A stretch of DNA of 64,000 nucleotides from Thalassospira sp. (GCF_030690045.1 NZ_JAUYHK010000002.1:121127-185126); one strand, 5' to 3'; positions 16,509-25,655 are shown, counted from the first letter of the stretch. Notes: a model not told the origin generated them from the letters alone. Numbers and translations: made by a program.

Positions 16509-17240
16509 ATGACAGAAATAACCGTAGACTGGGCACAAATCGAAACCGGCCTTCTGCAAAAAATGCAGGCCGCCGGACGTGACGTTATGGAATGTCAGCG
16601 GGTTCTGGCGGCGACTGGCGATAATATCGTCGGGGAACTGATCCGGGATGCAGACCCGTTCTTTGAATGGTCCCATTACCCTGACGGTGATGTCTATGAC
16701 CGCATCAATCATGGCCAGTTTTATTATCATGCCCATCCCAAGGATGCGCAGCGTGAATGGGACGAACACGGGCATTTTCACACTTTCATGCGCCCGCGCG
16801 GCATGCCCGATGGCATAACGCCATTGGCAATTGACGGCGTTGTTCTGCCCGATGGTCCCAATGATGCGCTGTCGCATCTGGTGGCGATTTCGATGGACGG
16901 GTTTGGACTGGCGCAACGTTTGTTCACCACCAACCGTTGGGTAACGGGCGAAATTTGGTATGACGCCGACTCGGTGGTGGCAATGCTGGATAATTTCATC
17001 ATTGATCATGCCAAGCCGTCATGGCCGGTCAATCGCTGGGTTTCCGGGATGATGGTTTTTTACCGGCCGCAAATTGAACAACTGATCCGCGCCCGGGATC
17101 TGGCCGTGGCCGCATGGCAGGCCAAATATCCGGATCGCGATGTTTATGAAGACCGCGATCTGGAGGTCACATCAACAATTGATATTCGGGTCGAAGACCA
17201 GATGCGGGCGGTGAATACCGAACTGGCGCGGCGGCGTTAA
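16509..17240 (+). CDS. Conserved protein of unknown function (possibly DUF6969 family)
   Basis: 243 residues with no signal peptide or membrane segment. A His/Asp-rich centre stands out: HYPDGDVYD, FYYHAHPKD and WDEHGHFHTF (about residues 57-96), followed by NRWVTGE and NRWVSGMM. The clustered histidines suggest metal binding. I recall a similar pattern in a DUF6969 family, but cannot confirm it here. It stands alone between the FGE-like gene and a terminator shared with the convergent cytochrome gene. Confidence 0.7.
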   Translation: MTEITVDWAQIETGLLQKMQAAGRDVMECQRVLAATGDNIVGELIRDADPFFEWSHYPDGDVYDRINHGQFYYHAHPKDAQREWDEHGHFHTFMRPRGMPDGITPLAIDGVVLPDGPNDALSHLVAISMDGFGLAQRLFTTNRWVTGEIWYDADSVVAMLDNFIIDHAKPSWPVNRWVSGMMVFYRPQIEQLIRARDLAVAAWQAKYPDRDVYEDRDLEVTSTIDIRVEDQMRAVNTELARRR

Positions 17241-17242
17241 AA

Positions 17243-17269
17243 AAACGACCGGCGCGGGGCCGGTCGTTT
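17243..17269. terminator. Bidirectional terminator
   Basis: AAACGACCGG / CCGGTCGTTT (10-bp stem, 7-base loop) flanked by A- and T-rich ends lies between the convergent unknown gene and the cytochrome c gene. Confidence 0.85.
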
Positions 17270-17297
17270 AAATGTCGTGCGGAAATTGGCAAGGGCT

Positions 17298-17693
17298 TTA
17301 AAGCGTCTTGAGATATTCAATCACATCGGCAATTTCGGCGTCTTTGTTCAGCTTGAAAGTCATTTTCGACCGCTGTTTCGATCCGGCAATTTCGCTGAGT
17401 TTGGCAGACGGATCTTTCAGGTAATCAACCAGAAAAGCCTCATCGACCGAAAAGCCCTTTTCGCAGGCAGCGAGATAGCCCGCACCAAATTTATAGCCTT
17501 CAACATGGCCGCAAGCCTCGCCGAAAACACCGGCAAGCGACGGGCCGACCTTGTTTTTGCCCGGTTCGGCGGAATGACAGGCGACGCATTTTTTGAAAAC
17601 TTTTTCCCCATTGGCGGCATCGCCCGCAGACGCGACGGCAGTGCTGCCGACGATGGCAAAAGCAGTGAGGGCGAGAATTTTGACGAATTTCAT
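17298..17693 (-). CDS. Periplasmic class I cytochrome c
   Basis: 131 residues. A signal peptide ends near ASA|GDAANG (about residue 23). The haem-binding CVACH follows about 12 residues later, and PSLAG plus the methionine in SKMTFKL suit the axial ligand and the cytochrome c2/c-550 fold. It ends with the typical helix DVIEYLKTL. It is likely a small soluble electron carrier in the periplasm. Its redox partners are not encoded nearby. Confidence 0.93.
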   Translation of the reverse strand: MKFVKILALTAFAIVGSTAVASAGDAANGEKVFKKCVACHSAEPGKNKVGPSLAGVFGEACGHVEGYKFGAGYLAACEKGFSVDEAFLVDYLKDPSAKLSEIAGSKQRSKMTFKLNKDAEIADVIEYLKTL

Positions 17694-17955
17694 GGCGGGT
17701 CTCTCTATCTGGCTTGTGGTACCGTACCGAAATCTGATCGCAAGGTGGCGGCAGTATTGGATGTCACCGGCTTAAAAGGCAATCAAACTCCAACAATTTG
17801 TAGAATGATTAAAAAGGTGGACGTTCTTGTTTACGATACCCACATTCTAATGGATGTAAGTTGGGAATAAATTGCGTTTAGTCAACGGGCTGTTCGGTGT
17901 ATGATTTATTTTGTCGCAACCGGCCCGTTTCGCCGGTTGCATCAGGAGAGACGCT

Positions 17956-19092
17956 GTGCCACGCATTACCAAAGATGATCTCAACAGGCTGATCGCCGAT
18001 CCATCAGGCAAAAACCGGCTGGAAACTGCGGAAAAAATCAGTCGCGATTTCACAACGGATGTGCTGTCGGAAAGCGAACGCATTCTGGCCGAAGACATTT
18101 TCCGGATCATGATGCGCGATGCCGAGGTGCTGGTGCGTAAGGCACTGGCGCGCAATTTGCGCCAGACGCCGCTGGTCCCTCATGATATCGCCGCCAGTCT
18201 GGCCCGCGACGTTGATGATGTTTCGCTGCCCATTTTGCAATTTTCCGAAGTTCTCAGCGACGATGATCTTGTCGATATTATTGGCAACAATGCCGATAAC
18301 GTCGCCAAACAAAAGGCGATTGCCGGACGGCAAAGTGTTTCTGAAACGGTCGCCGGGGCATTGGTCGAAATGGGGCATGAAGATGTTCTGGTCGATCTGA
18401 TGGCCAATAATGGCGCGGAAATCAGCGAACAGACCCTGCAAAAAGTGGTCGATGATTTCGGGCATAGCGAGCGCATCCAGAAACCGATAATTGCCCGCAA
18501 CCGCCTGCCGATCACCATTGCCGAACGTCTGGTGACTTTGGTGTCGGACCGGTTGCGCGGTGAACTGATTTCACGCGGCCATATCCCCGAAGGCATCGTG
18601 AATGCCGTAATGACCCAGTCGCAGGAAAGTGCGACCATCGGCCTGTTGGGCCCGGATGCCGGGGACCGCGATGTCGAAGTTCTGGTGGAACATCTTTATA
18701 CCAACAATCGCCTGACCAGCGGCCTTGTCTTGCGGGCGATGTGCATGGGCGATATTTCATTTTTCGAGGCCGCCCTGGCCCGGCGGGCCGGGGTGTCACT
18801 GGTCAATACCCGGGTCTTGATCCACGATTCCGGAACCTGCGGGCTGGAAGCCATTTATAACAAGGCTGACATGCCGCGTAATTTCTTCCCTGGCGTACGT
18901 GCCGCAATCGAGGTTGCCCGCGAAACCACGCTGGATGGCGGGGAAAAGGATCGTGAACGGTATTCACGGCGAATGATCGAACGCATCCTGACGCAATATG
19001 GCGATCTGGGCGTTGAATTCGATTCGGATGATGTCGATTACCTGATGGGCCGGATGTTGCAGTTACCCGGTGAAAAAGCCATTCATCACTGA
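17956..19092 (+). CDS. DUF2336 domain protein
   Basis: 378 residues from a GTG start preceded by AGGAG with seven bases of spacing; the frame is open further upstream from TTG 17911. The protein is all-alpha with repeated HEAT-like segments (for example VLVRKALARNLRQTPLVPHD and PIIARNRLPITIAERLV), as in DUF2336 proteins of Rhodospirillales and related orders. Function is unknown; scaffolding or signalling roles have been proposed for such helical-repeat proteins. It is monocistronic, ending at a bidirectional terminator. Confidence 0.88.
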   Translation: MPRITKDDLNRLIADPSGKNRLETAEKISRDFTTDVLSESERILAEDIFRIMMRDAEVLVRKALARNLRQTPLVPHDIAASLARDVDDVSLPILQFSEVLSDDDLVDIIGNNADNVAKQKAIAGRQSVSETVAGALVEMGHEDVLVDLMANNGAEISEQTLQKVVDDFGHSERIQKPIIARNRLPITIAERLVTLVSDRLRGELISRGHIPEGIVNAVMTQSQESATIGLLGPDAGDRDVEVLVEHLYTNNRLTSGLVLRAMCMGDISFFEAALARRAGVSLVNTRVLIHDSGTCGLEAIYNKADMPRNFFPGVRAAIEVARETTLDGGEKDRERYSRRMIERILTQYGDLGVEFDSDDVDYLMGRMLQLPGEKAIHH

Positions 19093-19115
19093 ATTTTCTC
19101 CGTTCCGGCCATAAG

Positions 19116-19151
19116 AAAAAGGCACCCGCGATGGTTCGGGGTGCCTTTTTT
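19116..19151. terminator. Bidirectional terminator
   Basis: AAAAAGGCACC / GGTGCCTTTTT stem with a loop of about 14 bases and terminal T-run separates the DUF2336 gene from the convergent dctM. Confidence 0.85.
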
Positions 19152-19169
19152 GTTGTGCAGATCAAATGG

Positions 19170-20561
19170 TTATTCCAGCAGGGTATTGGGCATCCAAAGG
19201 GCGATGGCAGGGAAATACATCACCAGACCAAGCCCCAGTAACTGCAACAGGACAAAGGGAATGATCCCCTTGTAAATCTGTTGTATCCGCACCGATTTGG
19301 GCGCGACCCCCTTTAAGTAAAACAGGGCAAAGCCAAAGGGTGGCGTCAGGAAACTGGTTTGCAGATTAACCGCAATCAACACGGCAAACCATGTCAGGAT
19401 ATGGGATTGGCTGGCTTCGATCCCGGCAACAGTCAAATGATCGCCAAAATCCAGCAAGCCGATGATCGGGGCGAAAATCGGCAGGACAATCAGGGTGATT
19501 TCCACCCAGTCAAAGAAAAAGCCAAGGATGAAAACAATCAGCATCAACAGAAGCAAAACGCCCCATGGCCCCAGACCCGATCCTTCAATCAGGTCAATCA
19601 CCAGATCATCGCCACCCAGCGACCGGAAGACATAGGAAAATACCGTTGCCCCGGCAAACAGGAAGAACAGCATCGCCCCGGTCAGGGCGGACCGTTCGCA
19701 AACATCCTGAAGCACCTTGAAATTCAGGCGGCGTTTGAATATCGCCAGCAAGGTTGCGCCAACAGCGCCGACACCCGATGCCTCGGTCGGGGTGGCAAAG
19801 CCGCCAAAGATGGACCCCAGAACCAGAACAATCAGCAAAACCGGCGGGATAAAGCTGCGCAACACCATTTTCACCAGTTCCATGCCTTCGACCGCCTCGG
19901 AATCAGGCAGGGGCGGGGCAAGGGCGGGGTTGATCTGGCAACGAATGAAAATATAGGCGGCATAAAGACCGGCCAGAACCAGACCGGGCAGGATGGCCGC
20001 CAGAAACAGATTGCCGACTGAAACCGACATCAGGTCGGACATCAGCACCAGCATGATGCTGGGCGGGATCAGAATGCCCAGCGTGCCCGATGCGGCAATG
20101 GTACCGGTGGCAAGGGATGTGTCATAGTTGCGGCGCATCATCACCGGCAGGGCCAGCAAGGTCATCATGACCACCGATGCACCGATGATACCGGTGGTTG
20201 CCGCCATGATCGTCCCCATCAGGGTGACAGACAGGGCAAGCCCGCCGGGGACCTTGCGCAACAGAACACTCAGACATTCCAGAAGGTCTTCGGCAACGCC
20301 GCTTTTTTCCAGCATCGTGCCCATGTAAATAAACATCGGCACGGCGACCATCACCATATTTTCGGCGATGCCACCCCAGATGCGCGAAACGATGTTGAAA
20401 AATTCGATGAAGGAAAAAACATCATAGGCCATGCCAAGAAGGCCAAAGGCGATCCCGATGCCGGAAATGATGAAAGCAACCGGAAGGCCGGTGAAAACCA
20501 GAATGCCCAGCATGGCAAACATGATCAGCGGAAACCAGTCCTCGATATAGAAGTCAGCCAT
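19170..20561 (-). CDS. TRAP transporter large permease subunit (DctM)
   Basis: 463-residue membrane protein with about 12 helices, forming the sodium-coupled translocation channel of a TRAP transporter. Motifs include ATTGIIGASVVMM, ASGTLGILIPPSIMLVLMSD and FFFDWVEITLIVLPIF. The last of these is typical of the subgroup annotated as mannitol/chloroaromatic-type TRAP systems. It follows dctQ by 19 bp and belongs to the dctP-dctQ-dctM unit read on the minus strand. Confidence 0.95.
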   Translation of the reverse strand: MADFYIEDWFPLIMFAMLGILVFTGLPVAFIISGIGIAFGLLGMAYDVFSFIEFFNIVSRIWGGIAENMVMVAVPMFIYMGTMLEKSGVAEDLLECLSVLLRKVPGGLALSVTLMGTIMAATTGIIGASVVMMTLLALPVMMRRNYDTSLATGTIAASGTLGILIPPSIMLVLMSDLMSVSVGNLFLAAILPGLVLAGLYAAYIFIRCQINPALAPPLPDSEAVEGMELVKMVLRSFIPPVLLIVLVLGSIFGGFATPTEASGVGAVGATLLAIFKRRLNFKVLQDVCERSALTGAMLFFLFAGATVFSYVFRSLGGDDLVIDLIEGSGLGPWGVLLLLMLIVFILGFFFDWVEITLIVLPIFAPIIGLLDFGDHLTVAGIEASQSHILTWFAVLIAVNLQTSFLTPPFGFALFYLKGVAPKSVRIQQIYKGIIPFVLLQLLGLGLVMYFPAIALWMPNTLLE

Positions 20562-20580
20562 TTAAAACCCCGTTCCGCGA

Positions 20581-21168
20581 TCAGTCTTTGAGTTTCGGAA
20601 TGACCTGACCCAGATCGGCGTGATGGGTACCGACATAAAAGCCGGACCGTTGACGCAACCGTTCAGGGCCAAAGACAAAGACAAAACATTTCAGGAAAAT
20701 CGATATTCCGGCACAGGCCAGCAGACCAAAGCCGATCGGTACCATCGATTTGATGATCCAGCGATGGGTCAGTCCGGTGGCCGCCGATGACACTTCGTGA
20801 TTGGCAAAGGACCGATGCACGAAATCAAAACCGAAATACAAAACCAGCCCGCAAAACGGCAAAACGCATAAAATGCCGCCAACCATTTCCATGATGGCGC
20901 GGGTGCGTGGGCGTAAAGTATCGCGGATCAGTTCAATGCGAACATGGGAATCGCGGATATAGGCAAAACCGAAACACAACAAAAACAGGGCGGCATGAAA
21001 ATGCCATTCCAGTTCCTGAAGCTTGATCGACCCTTGTCCGCCAAATTTGCGCTGGATGACATCATACAGAATGGTCAGCATCAACGGAATCGCCAGCAAG
21101 GATGCTATCCGGCCAATCCGTGTAATCACACCATCAATCCGGTCTGTGATGTTCAGTAAGGTTTCCAT
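20581..21168 (-). CDS. TRAP transporter small permease subunit (DctQ)
   Basis: 195 residues with four predicted membrane helices (starting near IGRIASLLAIPLMLTILYDVI). KLQELEWHFHAALFLLCFGFAY is the DctQ signature region, with the conserved ELEWH pattern. It pairs with DctM to form the membrane complex and lies between dctP and dctM. Confidence 0.93.
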   Translation of the reverse strand: METLLNITDRIDGVITRIGRIASLLAIPLMLTILYDVIQRKFGGQGSIKLQELEWHFHAALFLLCFGFAYIRDSHVRIELIRDTLRPRTRAIMEMVGGILCVLPFCGLVLYFGFDFVHRSFANHEVSSAATGLTHRWIIKSMVPIGFGLLACAGISIFLKCFVFVFGPERLRQRSGFYVGTHHADLGQVIPKLKD

Positions 21169-21248
21169 GAGGCCCCCCTTTCAGGTCTTCATGTACAGGA
21201 GAGGCCGGGGACCATGAGGCACCCGACCCCTTCTGAAAGACAGCCATG

Positions 21249-21269
21249 TGCCGCCCGGATCAGGCGGCA
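21249..21269 (-). other. Intercistronic hairpin after dctP
   Basis: TGCCGCC (21249-21255) and GGCGGCA (21263-21269) form a 7-bp stem with a 7-base loop and no T-run on the minus strand. It starts 8 bases after the dctP stop codon and may protect the dctP mRNA. Confidence 0.5.
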
Positions 21270-21276
21270 AGGGTTA

Positions 21277-22332
21277 TCAGTCGAGATAGCCGATGTCTTT
21301 CCAGATTTTGTAATCGGTCCGGAAAGATTGCAGGCTGTCATAGGCGATTTTGAAATCGGCATCTTCGGCCGACATTTCGCTGGCGACTTCTTCCCATGCG
21401 GTCCGCATGGTATCGAGCATTTCAGGCGACCATTTTTTGATCTGAACGCCCTTTTCCTGAAGTTCTTTCAGGGCCGAAAACTGGATCGCTTCGCCTTCGG
21501 CAAAACCATAACCGATATTGTCGGCACAGACCGATTCAATCTGGGCCTTTTGAGTATCGGACAGCTTGTCCCATTTTTCCTTGTTGATCATCAGGTCAAA
21601 CAGGGTGGATTGCTGATGCCAGCCGGGGAAATAGTAATATTTGGCAACCTGATGGAAACCCAGTTTCAGGTCGATGGCCGGCATTGAAAATTCGGTGGCG
21701 TCAATGGTGCCCAGTTCCAGTGCCGGATAAATATCGCCACCGGCCAAAAGCTGGGTCGAGACGCCCAGTTTTTCCATCACCTTGGCCCCAAGGCCAAAGA
21801 ACCGCATTTTCAGGCCCTTGAGGTCTTCGGGCGAATTGATTTCCTTGGCGAACCAGCCCGATGCCTCGGGCGCGATCAGGCCGCAAAACAGCGACTTGAT
21901 ACCATGACGGCCATACAGTTCGTCGAAAATTTCCTGACCACCGCCAAACTTGACCCATGCCAGATATTCACCGGCCTGCGGACCAAACGGCACCGCCCCG
22001 AACAATTGCAGGGCCGGAACCTTGCCCGCCCAATAACCCGGTGTCGAGAAAGCCGCATCAATTGATCCACTTGATACCGCATCAAAAACTTCAAGTGCCG
22101 GAACGAGGGCACCCGGTTCATAGAATTTGATCTGGATATTGCCGCCCGATACGGCGTCAATCCGTTCATCCACCCGTTTGCCAAGGGTGCCAAGCTGGGT
22201 CAGGCTGCCGGCATAGGTCGATCCCATTTTCCAGCGCACCCGTTCCTGGGCATCCGCCCCGGTCGCGGCAAGGGTGACACCGGCAAGAACCGCAAAACAG
22301 GCGGTGGATTTTAAAACAGTGCTGAGTTTCAT
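21277..22332 (-). CDS. TRAP transporter substrate-binding protein (DctP)
   Basis: 351-residue periplasmic receptor. The signal peptide runs to about residue 29 (GADA|QERVRWKMGS). The family regions EINSPEDLKGLKMRFFGLGAKVMEKLGVSTQLLAGGDIYPALELGTIDATEFSMPAIDLKLGF include the ligand-binding arginine (KMRF) typical for carboxylate ligands. The frame is open to 22521, but ATG 22332 begins the signal peptide and has GGGAGGAAG upstream. The ligand class cannot be settled from sequence; oxo- or hydroxy-carboxylates are typical. Confidence 0.95.
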   Translation of the reverse strand: MKLSTVLKSTACFAVLAGVTLAATGADAQERVRWKMGSTYAGSLTQLGTLGKRVDERIDAVSGGNIQIKFYEPGALVPALEVFDAVSSGSIDAAFSTPGYWAGKVPALQLFGAVPFGPQAGEYLAWVKFGGGQEIFDELYGRHGIKSLFCGLIAPEASGWFAKEINSPEDLKGLKMRFFGLGAKVMEKLGVSTQLLAGGDIYPALELGTIDATEFSMPAIDLKLGFHQVAKYYYFPGWHQQSTLFDLMINKEKWDKLSDTQKAQIESVCADNIGYGFAEGEAIQFSALKELQEKGVQIKKWSPEMLDTMRTAWEEVASEMSAEDADFKIAYDSLQSFRTDYKIWKDIGYLD

Positions 22333-22632
22333 TCGTTTCTTCCTCCCTGGATGTCCGAAATTGGTATTACCAAAAAACAGGACAGCTTTATTTTTATCGA
22401 ACGTGTTTTTGGGCCAATGTGCTGTATTTGCAATCTGGTGGCCCAAGGCTAAACGCATTTGACAAATTTGGGCAAGTTTGTTTGCGATTTTGCGACATAA
22501 AATATCCGCAAAAACCTGCAAAAACGGATTGATTTCCTGAAAAATGCAGAAATCCGTATGGTAATGCGTATTTTAGGAAATGGTAAAGTTAAAGAATATC
22601 TCTTATCAAATTCTGTCATGTCTTATGAATGT
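22333..22632. other. AT-rich leader region of the dctPQM operon
   Basis: About 300 bp with no gene. An inverted repeat TTGGGCCA (22409-22416) / TGGCCCAA (22439-22446), centres 30 bases apart, could be a regulator site. The rest is AT-rich and presumably contains the dctP promoter; no RNA was recognised. Confidence 0.4.
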
Positions 22633-22673
22633 GATAAAAAACAAAACCCCCGAATCCAAAGATTCGAGGGTTT
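22633..22673 (-). terminator. Terminator of the first tRNA-Pro gene
   Basis: On the minus strand CCCTCGAATC / GATTCGGGGG forms a stem with a TTTG loop followed by TTTTGTTTTTT, just downstream of the tRNA. Confidence 0.85.
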
Positions 22674-22680
22674 GAACTGA

Positions 22681-22757
22681 TGGTCGGAGCGAGAGGATTC
22701 GAACCTCCGACCCCTGCCTCCCGAAGACAGTGCTCTACCAGGCTGAGCTACGCTCCG
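22681..22757 (-). tRNA. tRNA-Pro (anticodon CGG), copy 1
   Basis: 77 bases including an encoded CCA. Acceptor arms CGGAGCG / CGCTCCG pair exactly. The anticodon arm CTGTC-TTCGGGA-GGCAG gives anticodon CGG, and GGTTCGAATCC is the T-loop. An identical copy is at 24310-24386. Confidence 0.95.
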
Positions 22758-22921
22758 TCAGTGTCGCGATTGTCTATCCTGTCTGCCCGGCCAGTTCAAG
22801 CAGATTCCATAGCTGGAAGGCCGAATTCTGCTCTGCGCGGGGCCAGATTGTGCACCAATGTTTTCCCGGCAAAGCGCAAAGACAGATTGATATGGGAGGC
22901 ACCAGATCGGATGCGGTTTGT

Positions 22922-23542
22922 TCAGGCGGCATCTGCCGTTTTGCTCTGTTTGGGGGGAGCGAAGATGTTTCGTCCGATGGTATGGGCATTTCTCAAATGC
23001 GCGGTCGGATCTTGGGTTTCCGACTGGATCAAAAGTTCGGATGTTATCACTTTGGGGCCGCAATAATCGAATATCCCATGATCAATCTGTGTTTTCATTG
23101 CGCCAAAATAACCATGCCGGGCATAGGTCCGTATATCGGCACCACCCAGTGCAATCAGATGGATCTGCATGTGTTGCAGTTTTTTGGTCACTTTTCCGTC
23201 CGGGCCTTCTTCATAGGCCCAGCCATTGGTGAAAACACGATCAATCCATCCCTTGAGAATTCCCGGCATTGACCACCAGTAAACAGGATAAACCAGCACA
23301 AGCGCATTTGCGCGGTCAATTCTTGCCTGTTCGGCGGCAACATCGGCGGGGAATGGTATTTCCTTAAAATAGGCGGAAAGGTCGGCTGAGGTAAATCTTG
23401 GGTCAAAAGATTCAGCCGACAGGTCTGCAATTTCAAAGGAATTGGCGGGATCAAATGATTCAATGCCCTCTGCCACATGCGTGGCGAGGCTGTGGGTAAG
23501 CGAGTTGGCGTTGGGGTGTGCAACAACGATCAGGGCATGCAT
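22922..23542 (-). CDS. NAD(P)H-dependent flavin oxidoreductase, flavodoxin-like fold
   Basis: 206 residues of the NQO1/MdaB/KefF-like family (PF02525-type): N-terminal ALIVVAHPNANSLTHSLA, the flavin/ring-binding segment LVLVYPVYWWSMPGILKGWIDRVFTNGWAYE, and HGYFGAMKTQIDHGIFDYCG. The family reduces quinones or other electrophiles, using FAD or FMN. It is divergent from a TetR gene across a palindromic spacer, a common arrangement for inducible detoxification genes. The pair is bracketed by two identical tRNA-Pro genes. Confidence 0.9.
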   Translation of the reverse strand: MHALIVVAHPNANSLTHSLATHVAEGIESFDPANSFEIADLSAESFDPRFTSADLSAYFKEIPFPADVAAEQARIDRANALVLVYPVYWWSMPGILKGWIDRVFTNGWAYEEGPDGKVTKKLQHMQIHLIALGGADIRTYARHGYFGAMKTQIDHGIFDYCGPKVITSELLIQSETQDPTAHLRNAHTIGRNIFAPPKQSKTADAA

Positions 23543-23588
23543 TTTGAAAGCTCCTGTTTTGTTTGGATTGCGAATAAGAAAACAATCT

Positions 23589-23621
23589 TATATACTTTTA
23601 GTAAGTTACTTTTGGTATATA
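23589..23621. promoter_or_regulatory. Nested palindrome, candidate TetR operator
   Basis: TATATAC (23589-23595) and GTATATA (23615-23621) are inverted around the same centre (23605) as the inner palindrome AGTAAgTTACT (23600-23610). The site lies in the 99-bp spacer between the divergent oxidoreductase and TetR genes, where it could repress both promoters. Confidence 0.7.
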
Positions 23622-23641
23622 AAAATGTCAAGTGCAGATTA

Positions 23642-24241
23642 ATGAAACATCAGATGACCAATCCGCCGCGTCGCCGTTTGTCCCGAGAAGATCGCAAGCG
23701 CCAGCTTCTGGATGTTGCGTGGGAGTTGATCCGTAAAGAAGGCACGGATGCCCTTACACTTGGGCACCTCGCAGAACAGGCTGGTGTGACAAAACCTGTC
23801 GTTTACGATCATTTTGGCTCGCGGAACGGCTTGCTCGCGGCACTCTATAAGGAATATGATGCGCGGCAGACGGCGGTCATGGACGCCGCACTTCGGGAAA
23901 GTGAACCGACTCTGAGAGGCAAAGCATCTGTGATTGCGGCCTCGTATGTTGGCTGCGTGCTGCAACAAGGCAACGAAATACCGGGCGTGATTGCCGCATT
24001 GGCAGGTGCACCTGAACTTGAAAAAATCAAACGGGAATATCAGGTGATTTTCATTGAAAAATGCCGGGATGTCTTTACCCCGTTTGTCGGGAAAGGGACT
24101 ATTGCCATTGCCGGGCTTTGGGCGATGTTGGGGGCAGCTGATGCCTTGTCAAATGCCGCCGCAGCGGGAGATATAACGCCCAAGCAGGCGGAGGACGAAC
24201 TTTCTGAAACAATCCTTGCCATGGTTGGCCGAAACGTCTGA
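23642..24241 (+). CDS. TetR/AcrR family transcriptional regulator
   Basis: 199 residues. The N-terminal HTH is clear (RKRQLLDVAWELIRKEGTD, LAEQAGVTKPVVYDHFGSR), followed by an all-helical ligand-binding domain. An upstream ORF extension to 23477 lies over the divergent gene and is not credible; ATG 23642 or 23654 are the choices. It probably represses the divergent oxidoreductase gene and itself. The effector is unknown. Confidence 0.92.
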   Translation: MKHQMTNPPRRRLSREDRKRQLLDVAWELIRKEGTDALTLGHLAEQAGVTKPVVYDHFGSRNGLLAALYKEYDARQTAVMDAALRESEPTLRGKASVIAASYVGCVLQQGNEIPGVIAALAGAPELEKIKREYQVIFIEKCRDVFTPFVGKGTIAIAGLWAMLGAADALSNAAAAGDITPKQAEDELSETILAMVGRNV

Positions 24242-24272
24242 GTAAGCATGAAGCGTCCGCTGGAAAAGTGCA

Positions 24273-24303
24273 AAGGCCCCGAAATCAAAGATTTCAGGGC
24301 CTT
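24273..24303 (-). terminator. Hairpin terminator of the second tRNA-Pro gene
   Basis: AAGGCCCTGAAATC / GATTTCGGGGCCTT (minus-strand reading, one mismatch) with a 3-base loop lies directly downstream of the tRNA. The following T-tract is weak. Confidence 0.7.
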
Positions 24304-24309
24304 GAATGA

Positions 24310-24386
24310 TGGTCGGAGCGAGAGGATTCGAACCTCCGACCCCTGCCTCCCGAAGACAGTGCTCTACCAGGCTGAGCTACGCTCCG
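24310..24386 (-). tRNA. tRNA-Pro (anticodon CGG), copy 2
   Basis: Identical in all 77 bases to the copy at 22681-22757, including the encoded CCA and anticodon CGG. The two are direct repeats 1.6 kb apart. Confidence 0.95.
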
Positions 24387-24472
24387 TCATTCTGCGTGCC
24401 GGGTGATAATCGGAATTGCGGCAACGCGCAAGAATTTTCTGCACATGCCTGCCCGGACAAATATTGCGGCCC

Positions 24473-25483
24473 TCAATAGGGGCGGGAAATACAAAATTCA
24501 ACGGCTTCGATCATCGCATCCTTGATCGGCCCATCCTCGAACCGGGCCAGATCGTCAATCGCCTTCTGGCCATATTCCCGCGCCCGGTCCATTGCGGCTT
24601 CCAGCGCGTTATATTTGCGGATCAGAATCTGGGCGCGGTCAAGGTCGCCTTCCTCGAAATTCTGGTCTTCAAGGCAACGCCGCCAGAATATCTTTTCTTC
24701 TTCTGTGCCCTTGGCAAAGGCGATGATGACCGGCAGGGTGATTTTGCCATCGCGGAAATCATCCCCAACCGTTTTGCCCAGTGTCGCCTGATGGGCGGAA
24801 TAATCCAGCACATCGTCAATCAGCTGAAACGCCGTACCCAGATGAAGGCCATAATGGCGAAGCGCCATTTCATCTTCAGGGGCGCGACCGGCAATCACCG
24901 CCCCAATCTGCGATGCCGCGCCAAACAGGGCGGCGGTTTTGGCCGTGATAACATCAAGATAGGATTGTTCGGTGGTGGCGGTGTCGTTGGCGGTGGATAA
25001 TTGCAACACTTCGCCTTCGGCAATCACCGCCGATGCCTGTGCCAGAATGTCCAGAACCCTTAACGATCCGCCCTTGACCATCAGGACAAAGGCACGGGCA
25101 AACAGAAAATCGCCGACCAGAACACTGGCTTCGTTGCCAAACAGGGCATTGGCCGATGCCTGCCCGCGGCGCAGATTGCTTTCATCGACCACATCGTCAT
25201 GCAGCAGGGTGGCGGTGTGAATGAATTCCACACAGGCCGCCATATCAACCGCCAGATTGCCGTCGTGATATCCGCACAGCCGGGCCGAGGCAAGGGTCAG
25301 CATCGGGCGCATGCGTTTGCCGCCTGCGGCGACCAGATGGCTTGCCAGTTGCGGGATCAGCGGGACATCGCTGTGCATATTGTCGATGATGACCTGATTG
25401 ACCCGTTTCATATCGGCATCAACAAGGTGGGTCAGGGTCTCAAGGCCCGGTTGGGCCTTTTTTTGCGTCGCGGTATTGTTCAC
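24473..25483 (-). CDS. ispB: Long-chain polyprenyl diphosphate synthase (octaprenyl/decaprenyl type)
   Basis: 336-residue trans-isoprenyl diphosphate synthase that makes the side chain of ubiquinone. The first aspartate-rich motif is DDVVDE (96-101) in LLHDDVVDESNLRRG and the second is DDVLD in FQLIDDVLDYSA. GGKRMRP at 54-60 binds diphosphate. Most alphaproteobacteria make Q-10, so a decaprenyl product is likely but chain length cannot be read from the sequence with confidence. It stands alone between tRNA-Pro and the divergent DUF2007 gene. Confidence 0.93.
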   Translation of the reverse strand: MNNTATQKKAQPGLETLTHLVDADMKRVNQVIIDNMHSDVPLIPQLASHLVAAGGKRMRPMLTLASARLCGYHDGNLAVDMAACVEFIHTATLLHDDVVDESNLRRGQASANALFGNEASVLVGDFLFARAFVLMVKGGSLRVLDILAQASAVIAEGEVLQLSTANDTATTEQSYLDVITAKTAALFGAASQIGAVIAGRAPEDEMALRHYGLHLGTAFQLIDDVLDYSAHQATLGKTVGDDFRDGKITLPVIIAFAKGTEEEKIFWRRCLEDQNFEEGDLDRAQILIRKYNALEAAMDRAREYGQKAIDDLARFEDGPIKDAMIEAVEFCISRPY

Positions 25484-25655
25484 ACTGACATCCGAAACAA
25501 ATTCTCGCGCCTTGACCGCACCTTGTGGCGCGGGTAACGCTGATGACTGGGTCGTTTAACTTGTGGGCTCAACATAGAGATGCCGGGCATTGGCGGTCAA
25601 GTAGACAAATCATGCCAGGCAGGCAGGACGCCATTTTGCAGGATGTTGGGGACAT

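Noticed and set aside
23643..23655. TGAAACATCAGAT at the start of the TetR gene, identical to an RpiR half-site
   Set aside because: It is a single half-site without an inverted partner and overlaps the start codon; chance is the simplest explanation.
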